Shown here piece by piece: positions 1-9,230 of a DNA stretch of 64,000 bases; the stretch's first letter is position 1; each line of letters opens with the position of its first letter. The notes beneath the pieces are model-generated. The model was given only the letters and a program-made list of their open reading frames with translations, ran no database searches and was not told where the DNA came from. Origin of the DNA: Bradyrhizobium monzae (GTDB lineage: Bacteria > Pseudomonadota > Alphaproteobacteria > Rhizobiales > Xanthobacteraceae); the NCBI RefSeq assembly GCF_021458635.1, contig NZ_JAIRDQ010000006.1, forward strand, positions 187,105 to 251,104, written 5' to 3'. Made by a program: the position numbers and the translations under genes.

Positions 1-2103
1 CTCGGGACCGCGCCCTTGCCGGTCCTGGATACGGATAGCGAAGCCGCCGCCGGTGCCGATGCCCGGCACCGCGGGCGGAGGGATGACGATGATGAAGGCG
101 CCCTGGATCGCTGACAGCCGCTTGCGCAGATCGGCCGTGATCGCATTCGCCGTCAGCCCCTTTTTCTGCCGTGCTTCCGGCTCGTCGAACACCGGGAACA
201 AGGCCGCGGCATTGCCCGCCTGCGTGCGCGTCGCGCCGGAGAAGCCGGCAAAGGCCCCGACACGGACGATACCCGGCGTATCTAGCGCAACCCGCTCGAT
301 CTCCCGCACCACCGCAGCGGTCCGCGCGAGCGACGCGGCGCCCGGCAATTGCACCGAGATGATGAGGTAACCGCGATCCTGAGCCGGGATGAAGCCCTGC
401 GAGGTGGTGGCGAGCAGCCAGCCGGCGCTGCCGATCAACGCGACATAGAGCAACAGCATCGGCGTCGAATGCCGGATTACGAACGATGCCAAAGCCGCAT
501 AGCCATTAGACAGCCGGTCGAACACGCGGTTGAAGACACCAGTAAAGGCCGACCAGCCGCGTGCGATCAGGTTCCAACGCGCTGCCGACCGCTTCTCCTC
601 ATGCGGGACCAGGATCTGCGAGGCCAGCGCCGGCGACAGCGTCAGCGAGCAGAAGCAGGAGATCGCGGTCGCGACCGCAATCGTGACCGCGAATTGCTGG
701 AAGAACTGTCCGGAGATGCCGCCGAGGAAAGCCGTCGGCACGAACACCGCGCACAGCACCAGCGCGATCGAGACCAGCGCGCCACCGACCTCCTCCATCG
801 TCTTGAGCGCCGCCTCGCGCCGACTCATACCGTCCCGGAGATGCCGCTCGACATTCTCGACCACCACGATCGCGTCGTCGACCACGATGCCGACCGCGAG
901 CACCAGACCGAACAGCGTCAAATTATTGATCGAGAATCCGAGCGCGGCCATCACCGCAAAGGTGCCGACCAGCGACACCGGAATCGCAATGATCGGGATG
1001 ATCGCGGGCCGCCAGCCCTGCAGGAACGCCAGCACGACGATGACGACGAGCGACATCGCCTCATAGACCGTCTTGATCAGCTCGTGGACCGACTGCGCGA
1101 TGAACTCGGTGGGGTTGTAGCCGATATTGTAGTCGAGCCCCTTTGGAAAATTCTCCTTCAGCTTGGCCATGGTGGTAGAGATTGCCTTCGCTGTAGCGAG
1201 CGCGTTCGATCCAGGCCGTTGGGTCACCACCATTGCGACCGCTGACTTGCGCAGTATGCGGCTGCTGGTAGCATAGGACAGCGCACCGAGCTCGACGCGA
1301 GCGACGTCGCGCAGCCGCACGGTGCGGCCGTCCGAGCCGGCCTTCACCAAGATATCCTCGAATTGCCTGATGTCCTTGAGGCGGCCGGTGAAGACGAGGT
1401 TCGGCTGGAATGCGCGATCGGCGATCGGCGGCTCCGCGATCTGGCCGCCCGCGATCTGCAGGTTCTGCGCGCGTATCGCCGCCAGCACCTCGGTCGAGGT
1501 CAGGCCGAGATTGGCGATCCGGTCGGGATCGAGCCACAGCCGCATCGAATAATCGCGCGCGCCGAACATCTGGATGTCGCCGACACCGTCGATCCGCAGC
1601 AGCTGATCGCGGACCTGCAGCAGCGTGTAGTTGGAGATGTAGAGCTGATCGAAACTGTCGTCGGGCGACAGCACGAACACAGCCATCAAGATATCAGGCG
1701 AATTCTTGCGGGTGACGACGCCGTTGCGCTGTACCTCCTCGGGCAAGCGCGGCTGCGCGATCGCGACGCGGTTCTGCACCAGCACCTGGGCCTTGTCGAG
1801 ATCGGTGCCGAGCTTGAAGGTGACGGTGATGGTGAGCTGGCCGTTCGAGGTCGCCTGGCTGTAGAGGTACAGCATGTCCTCGACGCCGTTGATTTCCTGC
1901 TCGATCGGCGCTGCGACGGTGTCGGATACGGTCTGAGCCGAGGCGCCCGGATATTGCGTGGTGACGGTAACGGTCGGCGGCACCGCCTGCGGATATTCCG
2001 AGACCGGCAGCGTCTGATAGGCAATCGTGCCGACGATCAACAGCACGATCGACAGCACCATCGCGAGGATGGGCTGGTTGATGGAAAGCCTTCCGAGATT
2101 CAT
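1..2103 (-). CDS. RND multidrug efflux permease, HAE1 family (3' end beyond window)
   Basis: Inner-membrane proton-driven pump subunit of a tripartite efflux system (AcrB/MexB/MexF type). About 700 of the usual ~1050 residues are present and the frame is open to the window edge. The N terminus has a TM helix followed by the family-typical porter sequence (LPVSEYPQAVPPTVTV) and the pseudo-repeat with PIEQEINGVEDMLYL. The TM4 proton-relay pair is visible in VGIVVDDAIVVVENVERH. The ATG overlaps the stop of the adaptor gene as ATGA, so the two are translationally coupled. The substrate cannot be read from sequence. An outer-membrane channel gene may lie beyond the left edge. Confidence 0.95.
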   Translation of the reverse strand, partial: MNLGRLSINQPILAMVLSIVLLIVGTIAYQTLPVSEYPQAVPPTVTVTTQYPGASAQTVSDTVAAPIEQEINGVEDMLYLYSQATSNGQLTITVTFKLGTDLDKAQVLVQNRVAIAQPRLPEEVQRNGVVTRKNSPDILMAVFVLSPDDSFDQLYISNYTLLQVRDQLLRIDGVGDIQMFGARDYSMRLWLDPDRIANLGLTSTEVLAAIRAQNLQIAGGQIAEPPIADRAFQPNLVFTGRLKDIRQFEDILVKAGSDGRTVRLRDVARVELGALSYATSSRILRKSAVAMVVTQRPGSNALATAKAISTTMAKLKENFPKGLDYNIGYNPTEFIAQSVHELIKTVYEAMSLVVIVVLAFLQGWRPAIIPIIAIPVSLVGTFAVMAALGFSINNLTLFGLVLAVGIVVDDAIVVVENVERHLRDGMSRREAALKTMEEVGGALVSIALVLCAVFVPTAFLGGISGQFFQQFAVTIAVATAISCFCSLTLSPALASQILVPHEEKRSAARWNLIARGWSAFTGVFNRVFDRLSNGYAALASFVIRHSTPMLLLYVALIGSAGWLLATTSQGFIPAQDRGYLIISVQLPGAASLARTAAVVREIERVALDTPGIVRVGAFAGFSGATRTQAGNAAALFPVFDEPEARQKKGLTANAITADLRKRLSAIQGAFIIVIPPPAVPGIGTGGGFAIRIQDRQGRGPE

Positions 2104-3368
2104 GGCTTCGCACCTGTCGCCGGCTTGGCGCCTGCCGGAGCTTTATCTCCCGCGGGAGCTTGTGCCATTTTCGGCGTCACCTTGGCGCCGACGCGGGCGC
2201 GCTGCAGCCCGTCGACGATCACGTGGTCCTCCGCCTTGAGGCCCTCGCGGATCACGCGCAGGCCGTCATCAAGCGGACCGAGCACGACCGCCCTCGCTTC
2301 CACCGTGTTGTCGTCCTTGACCACGAACACGATCTTGCGCGACTGGTCGGTCGCGATGGCGGTGTCGGGGATCAGCAGCGCCTCATAGGGCGAGGAGCCG
2401 ATGATGCGGACCCGGCCGAATTGCCCGGGCAGGATCGAAAGATCTTTGTTTGGGATGATGGCGCGGCTGCGAAGCGTCGCGGTGGAGATGTCGAGCCGGT
2501 TGTCGAGGAAGTCCATCTTGCCTTCATGCGAGGGCTTGGTCTCGCCGGTCAGCGTCACCTGCACCGGGTTCGCGGTGTCGCGCGAGCTCGGCCGCCTGCC
2601 TTCGAACCACAGCTTGCTGTTGCGCTGATAGGTCGCCTCGTCGACGTCGAAATAGATGTAGATCGGATCGAGCGACACGATCGAGGTCAGCAACGTGGAG
2701 CCGCCCTCGCTGCCCTGCACCAGGTTGCCCGGAGTGACGAGATGCCGGCTGACGCGGCCGGTGATCGGCGCCAGCACATGCGTAAATTCGACGTTGAGCT
2801 GCGCGGCCTTCAGCGTACCCTCGGCCTGCGTCTCAGCCGCTTGAGCGGCCTGCAATGCCTGACGACGCTGGTCGACGACCTGTTCGGAAACTGCGCTAGT
2901 CCGAACCAAGGTCAGTCCACGTTCGAGCTCTCGCTTCGCAAGTTCTTCCTTGGCCCGCGCGTCGTCGAGCTGTCCCTCGGCTTGCAGCTTGACCGCCTCG
3001 AACGGGCGCGGATCGATGATGTAAAGCAGATCGCCGGCATGGACGATCGCACCGTCCTTGAACTCGACGCTGTTGACGAAGCCGCCGACGCGCGCGCGGA
3101 CCTGAACCTCCTCGATCGCCTCGAAGCGGCCGATGAACTCATCCCAGTCAGTGACCGATCGTTTGACCGGTTGCGCGACCGTCACCGACGGCGGCGGAGA
3201 CGGTGCCGCCCGAGATTGCGCCTTCTCGTCGCACCCAGCGAGCGCCAACGCGAACAGCAGACCGATCGGCGCGCCGGCGTATCGAAGGTGACGAAATACA
3301 CCGCGCGCCTCAGCCGGAAGCTCCGCTGCCGCTAAAGTCCCGCCGGCTCGCAGTGTCAGCGTACCCAT
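2100..3368 (-). CDS. RND efflux periplasmic adaptor (membrane fusion protein), lipoprotein
   Basis: Periplasmic adaptor linking the RND pump at 1-2103 to an outer-membrane channel. The order is: a hydrophobic leader ending in a lipobox-like LALAGC, a lipoyl/barrel-sandwich half (VQVRARVGGFVNSV), an alpha-helical hairpin, the second lipoyl half (VLAPITGRVSRHLVTPGNLV) and the beta-barrel/membrane-proximal part, with an Ala/Pro/Lys-rich tail. I start at the ATG at 3368; the frame stays open upstream to a GTG at 3500, but residues before the leader look non-coding. The leader is somewhat long (Cys about residue 46), so an internal non-ATG start is possible. No strong SD is visible. A copy of the 43-bp repeat lies 142 bp upstream. 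Confidence 0.88.
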   Translation of the reverse strand: MGTLTLRAGGTLAAAELPAEARGVFRHLRYAGAPIGLLFALALAGCDEKAQSRAAPSPPPSVTVAQPVKRSVTDWDEFIGRFEAIEEVQVRARVGGFVNSVEFKDGAIVHAGDLLYIIDPRPFEAVKLQAEGQLDDARAKEELAKRELERGLTLVRTSAVSEQVVDQRRQALQAAQAAETQAEGTLKAAQLNVEFTHVLAPITGRVSRHLVTPGNLVQGSEGGSTLLTSIVSLDPIYIYFDVDEATYQRNSKLWFEGRRPSSRDTANPVQVTLTGETKPSHEGKMDFLDNRLDISTATLRSRAIIPNKDLSILPGQFGRVRIIGSSPYEALLIPDTAIATDQSRKIVFVVKDDNTVEARAVVLGPLDDGLRVIREGLKAEDHVIVDGLQRARVGAKVTPKMAQAPAGDKAPAGAKPATGAKP

Positions 3369-3750
3369 GGTACGACGATTTCGATGACATCGTTGCTTTG
3401 CATATCGACCCACTGCCTTGCCAATCTTCCATCGTGTTACGTCTCTCTCGCGCGAACCGCTTGTTTCGGCTCGACGATGCTTTGGAGCGTGACCTTGCAC
3501 CGCTTGCGAGGGAAATCACCTATCGCCATGGAGTCGATAAACGGTCGTTATTGCGGCTCGCCGGGTGGCGTGAGGCCGGAGCGACTTGGTGCAGCGAGAT
3601 TCGCGTGGCGAGCCCGAGAGGAGCTCGTAAGTGGCGCGCGAGAATGGCAAAAAGCGCGCGCGGGTACTGTGCGTCGTTTATGACCCGCGTGAATGTTTGC
3701 ACACTGCGCGGCGTCACCGTTGGGCCGGGCGCCGCCACGTCGATGGACGC
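3369..3750. other. Intergenic region upstream of the RND operon
   Basis: No convincing gene is visible on either strand. The only recognisable content is 43-bp repeat copy A (3510-3552), which points toward the adaptor gene. The minus-strand frame that starts at the ATG inside the repeat ends after about 29 residues. Confidence 0.5.
3510..3552 (-). repeat. 43-bp repeat, copy A
   Basis: On the minus strand it begins AATAACGACCG and contains TATCGACTCCATGGCGA and GTGATTTCCC. It aligns without gaps to copies at 13945-13987, 24488-24530 and 24325-24367. It reads toward the RND adaptor gene, 142 bp away. Possible operator or untranslated-region element; function unknown. Confidence 0.75.
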
Positions 3751-4290
3751 TCAGACAGGGCCGTCATACTCGCCACGCGCCGGATAGTCTTTCGCGACGG
3801 CGAAGTCGATCGCCTGAAGCAATTCCGAGAACAGCGGACGTGCAAACGGCATTGTTTGAACCGCGCCGTAGTACAAAGTACCGTCCGGTCGGACGAGGAA
3901 TACGCCCGGCTCCGAAAAAAGTGGCGGCTCTTCGATGTTAATCGATGAATGTCCACGCGACGACGAAATATAGAGCCCCCATTCGCGAGCAACCGCGAGC
4001 GGCAGCGAATATCCGAATCGTAAGTTGGAACCGACCTTGCTTGCCATTGCCTGAGCACGCTCGCGAACGTCAGAGCTGATCGCGATAACCTCTGTACCGC
4101 GGCGCTCATATTCAGGGATCAGCGCTTCCAGGTCACGCAGATACTTGAGGCAGACAGGGCAATGGAGCCCGCGATAAAAGGATATCAATGTAAATTGCCT
4201 CGGCGCGGCGACCATTGCGGCAAGATCAAAGTCGCCATGAGCAAGTGTCGGCACGCGCAGTTCGGGAACCGGTCGACGGGGCAGCAGCAT
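3751..4290 (-). CDS. Peroxiredoxin-like AhpC/TSA family protein
   Basis: 179-residue thioredoxin-fold protein, probably a cytoplasmic thiol peroxidase or reductase. The active-site segment FYRGLHCPVC puts cysteines at about residues 44 and 47, a CxxC arrangement shared with the proteins at 14095 and 19322. A later FLVRPDGTLYYG strand is typical of AhpC/TSA domains. The ATG at 4290 is preceded by GGAGAAGAGA, a good ribosome site. It lies on the same strand as the RND genes but about 380 bp upstream of them, so it probably has its own transcript. Peroxidase activity is inferred from family membership only. Confidence 0.85.
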   Translation of the reverse strand: MLLPRRPVPELRVPTLAHGDFDLAAMVAAPRQFTLISFYRGLHCPVCLKYLRDLEALIPEYERRGTEVIAISSDVRERAQAMASKVGSNLRFGYSLPLAVAREWGLYISSSRGHSSINIEEPPLFSEPGVFLVRPDGTLYYGAVQTMPFARPLFSELLQAIDFAVAKDYPARGEYDGPV

Positions 4291-4827
4291 TCTCTTCTCC
4301 GCGATTATCGCCTAGGCGTATCAGCAATTCCAGCACCCGGTGGATGACACGCAGCACCGGTCGTCGATTTCGACCTCGGTTTACACCCGGTCACGACGCC
4401 CGACGTATGCAAGCGTCAACGCGCCATCCGCTCCGAAGCTGAGCACCTTCCGAGTGAGACTACGTCGGTGACTTTATTATTGGGAAATGCCAGACCGTTA
4501 TGATTTCTATTCCCGCGCGTTGTCCCTCGGACTGGAGCTTCGGCTTGATAGAAGTCGATGCATGGTTCGTGAGCGGAAAGACCATCAAGCTCGGCGCGTG
4601 TCACGGATTTCCCGTCCACCGAGCTTCGACATGGACTTCTCTGAGCATTCCTGTCCGTTATGGACATGATAGCTTTACCTGAATGGTCGCCGGATTTACT
4701 TGGTGAACGCACCGGTTCGAGCGGGCGCAGCGCTGAGATCGCACGAACTCCAAGGTTCGTTCCGCGTAGCTGACGTGCACACTCGTTGAAGCCGGGGATC
4801 AATCACTCGGACGATCGGGACCTAATC
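4291..4827. other. Gene-poor intergenic region between divergent peroxiredoxin and OsmC genes
   Basis: Several short frames are open on both strands, but none has a good start with ribosome site or a recognisable family. It should contain the divergent promoters of the peroxiredoxin-like gene (minus) and the OsmC gene (plus); I could not pick convincing -35/-10 pairs. Confidence 0.4.
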
Positions 4828-5319
4828 ATGACCAAGATCCGCGAAGTTGTCGTCGCAAGCGATCCCACCAATCATGGCGCGCTGGTTGGCCATGTCGGCG
4901 ACTCTCGGTTTCCTGTCGGCGGCCCGGATGGCGTCGGCCACATGTCTTCTGGACCCAATCCTTACGACCTTCTCAGCGCGTCTCTTGCCGCATGCACTGC
5001 CATGAGCGTTCGTTTTCAAGCCCGGCGCGAGAAACTTCCGCTGGAGCGATTGGAAGTGGGTGTCAGCTTCCACCACGGCGCCCAGGGCGAAAGAGATTCG
5101 TTCGAGCGCACCCTCGTGCTCGGGGGAGAACTCGACGCACAGCAGCGCGCATTCCTGCTGGAAGCAGCAAACCTCTGTCCCGTTGGTAAAATTCTCGGCA
5201 TTGGAGCGGATATCAGCACTCGCTTGGACGTTACTATTTCCGGCCGCAACGCAAGCACTCAGGCCAGCTACGAGGACGATCTGGCTCTGCTCCCGATCCC
5301 GAATATCACGCCGGATTGA
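4828..5319 (+). CDS. OsmC/Ohr family peroxide-resistance protein
   Basis: 163-residue OsmC-family protein that reduces organic peroxides with a pair of cysteines. The first cysteine is in DLLSASLAACTAMSV (about residue 56) and the second in LEAANLCPVGKIL (about 117); the glycine-rich GPDGVGHMSSGPNPYD before it is typical of the family. I start at the ATG at 4828 (MTKIREVV) because the upstream in-frame extension is not family-like. It fits the oxidant/electrophile theme of the surrounding genes. YhfA-type OsmC is an alternative subfamily. Confidence 0.9.
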   Translation: MTKIREVVVASDPTNHGALVGHVGDSRFPVGGPDGVGHMSSGPNPYDLLSASLAACTAMSVRFQARREKLPLERLEVGVSFHHGAQGERDSFERTLVLGGELDAQQRAFLLEAANLCPVGKILGIGADISTRLDVTISGRNASTQASYEDDLALLPIPNITPD

Positions 5320-5575
5320 GCATCTCTCGCGCGGTCGATCCTGCGCCGGGGCATCGCGGCCTATCATACCCGCAGCGTCTCCGGTTCGGCGAACCCGCCA
5401 CGCCTCGCGGGCATTCGCTCCGCGGCTCACCGCAGGCGTGCTTTGATCTCTCGGGCCGATGGCATCGATTCCATAGCCACAGGTCATTGGACCATCGATT
5501 CTCACGATCGTAGTTTTGCTCGTCTGCAAAAGAAGCTCGAAAGATGACGACACACCACACACAGGGAGGTGGATG

Positions 5576-6493
5576 ATGAAGGCAATCGTCGTAAGAGACC
5601 AGGCTGCGGGAACTGCCGGGATGAAGCTCGTGGAGCGGCCCGAGCCACAAGCGGCGATCAACGACGTCGTCGTTCAAATTCATGCGTCGGGATTCGTCCC
5701 TACCGAGCTGACATGGCCCTCGACATGGACCGACCGCCTCGATCATGACCGAACACCGTCGATTCCCGGCCATGAACTGGCCGGAGTGATCACCGCACTC
5801 GGCTATGGCACGACGGGGCTCTCAGTGGGACAGCGAGTGTTCGGCCTCGCCGACTGGCATCGCGACGGCACCCTGGCGGAGTTTGTAGCAATGGAGGCGC
5901 GAAACCTTGCGCCGCTCCCGGGCGACGTAGACTTCACGGTGGGCGCGAGTCTGCCAATCTCAGGCCTCACCGCGTGGCAAGGACTGTTCCAGCACGGCCG
6001 CCTTCAGACAGGGCAGAGCATCCTCGTGCACGGCGCGGCCGGCGCAGTCGGGTCGATGGTGACACAACTCGCACGATTGGCTGGCGCCTACGTCGTCGGC
6101 ACCGGGCGCGCCGCCGATCGTCAGAAGGCGCTCGAGTTCGGCGCGCAGGAGTTCGTGGACCTCGAGAACGACGTCCTCGAAGACATCGGCGGAGTCGATC
6201 TGGTGTTCGATGTCATCGGCGGCGACATCGGGAAGCGGTCCGCGCGCCTGATTCGCGCTGGCGGAACTCTGGTGTCCATCGTCGGACCCAGCGAGGAGCG
6301 GCCCCGCGATGGCCTGGCGGTCGACTTCGTTGTCGAGTCCGATCGTGCCCAACTGAGCGAGATCGTCCAGCGCGTGCGGGACGGACGACTGCGGATGAAC
6401 ATCGGCAACATCGCGACTCTCGACGATGCCGTCGCCGCTTTCAATCCGACCAAGCGGATCAGCGGGAAGACGATCATCCGCGTCCGTCCGTGA
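5576..6493 (+). CDS. Zinc-independent MDR quinone oxidoreductase/NADP-dependent alcohol dehydrogenase, copy 1
   Basis: 305-residue medium-chain dehydrogenase/reductase of the quinone-reductase type. It has a GroES-like N-terminal half (IPGHELAGVITALG) and a Rossmann half with the nucleotide-binding VHGAAGAVGSMV at residues 151-162. The structural-zinc cysteine cluster of alcohol dehydrogenases is absent, which favours quinone or enone reduction with NADPH. The ATG at 5576 is chosen because GGGAGGT lies 6 nt upstream and because copy 2 starts identically (MKAIVV); an ATG three bases earlier is possible. About 84% identical (counted by eye, 256/305) and equal in length to the gene at 11395-12312, which lies in inverted orientation. 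Confidence 0.9.
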   Translation: MKAIVVRDQAAGTAGMKLVERPEPQAAINDVVVQIHASGFVPTELTWPSTWTDRLDHDRTPSIPGHELAGVITALGYGTTGLSVGQRVFGLADWHRDGTLAEFVAMEARNLAPLPGDVDFTVGASLPISGLTAWQGLFQHGRLQTGQSILVHGAAGAVGSMVTQLARLAGAYVVGTGRAADRQKALEFGAQEFVDLENDVLEDIGGVDLVFDVIGGDIGKRSARLIRAGGTLVSIVGPSEERPRDGLAVDFVVESDRAQLSEIVQRVRDGRLRMNIGNIATLDDAVAAFNPTKRISGKTIIRVRP

Positions 6494-6671
6494 ACGACAC
6501 GCATTCGATGCTCGCAGCCGGCCGCGTTCTTTTGGACACGCCGGGGGCACTGGGACACCACCCATGCCCCCGGGCATGAGATGTCGAACGAGTTCCATCC
6601 CCGCAGCATTTCCAGCAACGAGAGCGAAAGCACTCGCTGTCTCGACCTATCCCTTCACGCAAGGAAACACC

Positions 6672-7307
6672 ATGACTAACGGAATCACCATGACCAACGC
6701 CGTCATCGAATGTATCGTGAGCCGCAGCGCCGCTAAGTACTACGACCCCACCGCCACTCTGAGCGACGAACAGATCCGCGAGCTGGTGCGAATCGGCACT
6801 ACCGCGCCGACATCCTTCCACTTGCAGAACTGGCGCTTCATCGCCGTACGCACGCCGGAAGCCAAAGCTCGGCTCAGTCCGATCGCTTGGAGTCAGCCCG
6901 CAATCACCGAAGCGGCCGTTACCTTCATCGTCTGCGGCCAGCTGGCCGATTCCAGCGTCGTCCCGGAGCGTCTAGCACCGCTGGTGGAAGCGGGCATCAT
7001 GCCGGCAAAGATGGTGCCGGAATGGGAAATCCCCGCACGCGATCTGTACATGGAGTACCCGCAGCGCCAGCGGGACGAGGCAGTGCGCACCGGCACCTTC
7101 GGCGCTGCGGCGATGATCTATGCGGCCCTGTCGCTAGGCTTGGGCTCGACGCCGATGATCGGTTTCGATGCCGAAGCGGTGCACCGCGAGTTCGGACTGA
7201 CCAAGGACGAAGTACCCGTCATGCTGTTGTCCATAGGGGCTCTGCGTCCGGGAAACTGGGCGCAGAAGCCGCGCCGGCCGCTGACCGATGTGTTGAATCT
7301 CGTTTGA
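6672..7307 (+). CDS. Nitroreductase family FMN oxidoreductase
   Basis: 211-residue nitroreductase-fold flavoprotein, expected to reduce nitroaromatics, quinones or flavin with NAD(P)H as a homodimer. Family marks are an N-terminal RSAAKYYDPTATLSDEQI, the phosphate/FMN-contacting TAPTSFHLQNWRF and the C-terminal LGLGSTPMIGFD. The ATG at 6672 follows AAGGAAACACC. It is codirectional with the quinone reductase upstream (about 180 bp) and the AhpD-like gene downstream (28 bp), probably one operon. Confidence 0.92.
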   Translation: MTNGITMTNAVIECIVSRSAAKYYDPTATLSDEQIRELVRIGTTAPTSFHLQNWRFIAVRTPEAKARLSPIAWSQPAITEAAVTFIVCGQLADSSVVPERLAPLVEAGIMPAKMVPEWEIPARDLYMEYPQRQRDEAVRTGTFGAAAMIYAALSLGLGSTPMIGFDAEAVHREFGLTKDEVPVMLLSIGALRPGNWAQKPRRPLTDVLNLV

Positions 7308-7335
7308 TTGAAACCAGCAACCTACAGAGAATGTG

Positions 7336-7881
7336 ATGCCAAGGATTGCAGCTCTAAAGCCGGAACAGGTGCCGGCCGATTCGAAACCGACTCTCGATAT
7401 GTTCACCAAGAACATCGGGTTCACCCCGAACATGATGACGACCTTCGCAGCAAGCCCGATCGCGTTCAACTCATGGGCTGCCCTGCTCGGCTCCCTGAGC
7501 AAGGCACTCGACGTGAAGACGCGTGATAGCATCGGCCTCGCTGTCTCCGAAGTGAATGGCTGCGATTACTGCCTGACGGTTCACAGCTTTACGGCCGATC
7601 ATATGGCCAGGCTGCCGGCCAATGAAATCATTCTCGCTCGGATGGGCCATGCCAGCGACCCGAAGCGCGACGCCGCGATCCAGTTTGCGCGCAAGGTCAT
7701 CGAGACCCGCGGCAAGGTCAGCGACGCCGATCTGAAGGCCGTCCGCGATGCCGGCTACACGGATGCGAACGTCATCGAGATTGTTGCGCTGGTGGCCATG
7801 TACTCCCTGACGAACTTTTTCAATAACGTGTTCGATCCCGAGAAGGACTTTCCCGCCGTTGCGCCGGCCGGTTCGATCTGA
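7336..7881 (+). CDS. Carboxymuconolactone decarboxylase/AhpD-like alkylhydroperoxidase
   Basis: 181-residue all-helical protein of the CMD family. It carries the AhpD-type redox motif E-x3-C-x2-C-x3-H in SEVNGCDYCLTVH (E72, C76, C79, H83), so a thiol peroxidase/reductase role is more likely than lactone decarboxylation. ATG 7336 is preferred; a GTG three bases upstream is in frame. It follows the nitroreductase by 28 bp. A hairpin lies 17-37 bp after the stop. Confidence 0.9.
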   Translation: MPRIAALKPEQVPADSKPTLDMFTKNIGFTPNMMTTFAASPIAFNSWAALLGSLSKALDVKTRDSIGLAVSEVNGCDYCLTVHSFTADHMARLPANEIILARMGHASDPKRDAAIQFARKVIETRGKVSDADLKAVRDAGYTDANVIEIVALVAMYSLTNFFNNVFDPEKDFPAVAPAGSI

Positions 7882-7897
7882 ACTCGATCCATCGCAT

Positions 7898-7918
7898 CGA
7901 GCATCTCCGAGGTGCTCG
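7898..7918 (+). terminator. Hairpin after the AhpD-like gene
   Basis: CGAGCAtCTC / GAGGTGCTCG form a short GC-rich stem just downstream of the stop at 7881. There is no clear T-run, so factor-independent termination is only possible. Confidence 0.4.
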
Positions 7919-8183
7919 AGCTTTCATGTGATGCGAGCGTAACGCCCGAGCCATCTATGCACTTTATTCGCCGGCGCAGCGACGAGCATGTGCAAGATGA
8001 GCTCGAACGCCGCTTCGCCGTCGATGATGGCCGTCGGCAGCTTGCCTCCATCGATGTGGAGGCTGGCTCCAACGGCGAACAGGCACTCGGACAACCAGGC
8101 CAACGTTGCTTCAATGGGCCCCATCAGTTTGTCGAGATATGATCGCGATGCCATGAATGGGCAGCCATTCGACGATCAGCCGC
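7919..8183. other. Short region between convergent AhpD-like and egtD genes
   Basis: A minus-strand frame at 7924-8154 (76 codons) includes ASLHIDGGKLPTAI, vaguely like the C-terminal end of a short-chain dehydrogenase, but there is no ribosome site and the match is weak. I regard this as non-coding or a degenerate remnant. Confidence 0.3.
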
Positions 8184-9137
8184 TCAGTAGCGAATGAGTC
8201 CGAACAGGCCGAATAGGCCGTCCGCATCCTGCCAAGCCTCGGCAACCCTCCATCCGCCGGAGCGGGCGAGCCGCGCGAAGCTCTCCGCCGTATATTTTCG
8301 GGAGCTCTCAGTGTGGATGGTTTCCGACGTTCTGAAATTGAACGTCCGCCCACAGATTGTAACGCGTTGATCGCATAAGCTGACCAGGTGCATCTCTACG
8401 GCCTTCTCGATCTCGTTCCAGCGCGCCGCGTGCTCGAACTGCTCCAAACAGAAGTCGCAACCCAGTTCGGTGTTGATCCGCTCAAGGAGGTTGAGATTAA
8501 AAGCGGCCGTCACGCCCGCGCTGTCGTCGTAAGCACGGAGAAGCACATCTACGTTTTTCTGGAGATCGACACCGATGATGGCGCGTCCGTCGTCGCCCAG
8601 GTGTCGCCCCATCTGCGTAAGCAGGGTCTTCGCCTCGACCGCGTCCAGATTCCCCATCGTCGAGCCCGGAAAAAATCCAGTCCTGCCGCCATGGGAGCTG
8701 TCAAACGGGACCTCGAATACATCCAGGAAATTGCGCTCGATGGGGCGGACCCAGAGCGATGGGAAGCGCGACGCGATCCTCTTCGACGTTTCTGCAAGGA
8801 AGGGGGCGGCGATATCGATGGGCACGTAGCCTCGCGGGTTACGCAACCCTGCCAGCACAAGCTCAGTCTTAACGCCGGCTCCCGCACCATATTCGATGAG
8901 GATCGCGCCAGACTCTACGAAATCGGCGATGTGACGCTGCCGCTCTCGCAAGATCGACGTTTCGGCTCGAGTCAAGTAATACTCATCCTGCCTCGTTATC
9001 TCTTCAAAAAGTGCAGATCCACGCTCGTCGTATAACCAACGGCTCGGCATTGTCTTCACATCAGCGGATAACCCGCCGATGACGTCTCGAGCGAATGCAT
9101 TTTCAACAGGGTCGATGCTGTTAGTTGCTTGAAGCAT
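8184..9137 (-). CDS. egtD: L-histidine N(alpha)-methyltransferase (EgtD-like)
   Basis: 317-residue SAM-dependent methyltransferase of the EgtD (Methyltransf_33) family, which makes hercynine, the first intermediate of the thiol antioxidant ergothioneine. The family-specific N-terminal segment PSRWLYDERGSALFEEIT is followed by the SAM loop IEYGAGAGVKTELVL (residues 81-95) and a C-terminal GWRVAEAWQDADGLFGLFGL. I start at ATG 9137 by family length; ATG 9197 and GTG 9200 are upstream alternatives. No egtB partner is in this window, so the product could be hercynine or the partner may be encoded elsewhere. It lies at the end of a minus-strand run with a cupin and an MFS exporter. Confidence 0.85.
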   Translation of the reverse strand: MLQATNSIDPVENAFARDVIGGLSADVKTMPSRWLYDERGSALFEEITRQDEYYLTRAETSILRERQRHIADFVESGAILIEYGAGAGVKTELVLAGLRNPRGYVPIDIAAPFLAETSKRIASRFPSLWVRPIERNFLDVFEVPFDSSHGGRTGFFPGSTMGNLDAVEAKTLLTQMGRHLGDDGRAIIGVDLQKNVDVLLRAYDDSAGVTAAFNLNLLERINTELGCDFCLEQFEHAARWNEIEKAVEMHLVSLCDQRVTICGRTFNFRTSETIHTESSRKYTAESFARLARSGGWRVAEAWQDADGLFGLFGLIRY

Positions 9138-9230
9138 ATTTTCCGCTTTCGGTGGCACGGCAGATATCGGTCGCGATAAGTTCGCGGCCGATATCATCAC
9201 CGTGGATTCTTGCCTGGCGCAGCGAGTGGG

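Noticed and set aside
349..1245. Long plus-strand frame of about 298 codons rich in Arg/Asp/His
   Set aside because: It is the antisense shadow of the RND permease gene, with the typical RDR-rich composition of high-GC opposite frames.
2160..3335. 391-codon plus-strand frame
   Set aside because: Antisense to the RND adaptor; no domain, no ribosome site.
4416..4802. 128-codon minus-strand frame
   Set aside because: No SD, no recognisable family, and composition unlike the flanking genes.
5460..5520. Possible fifth copy of the 43-bp repeat (ACGATCGT, ATCGATTC)
   Set aside because: Short shared words only; the order and spacing do not match the four aligned copies.
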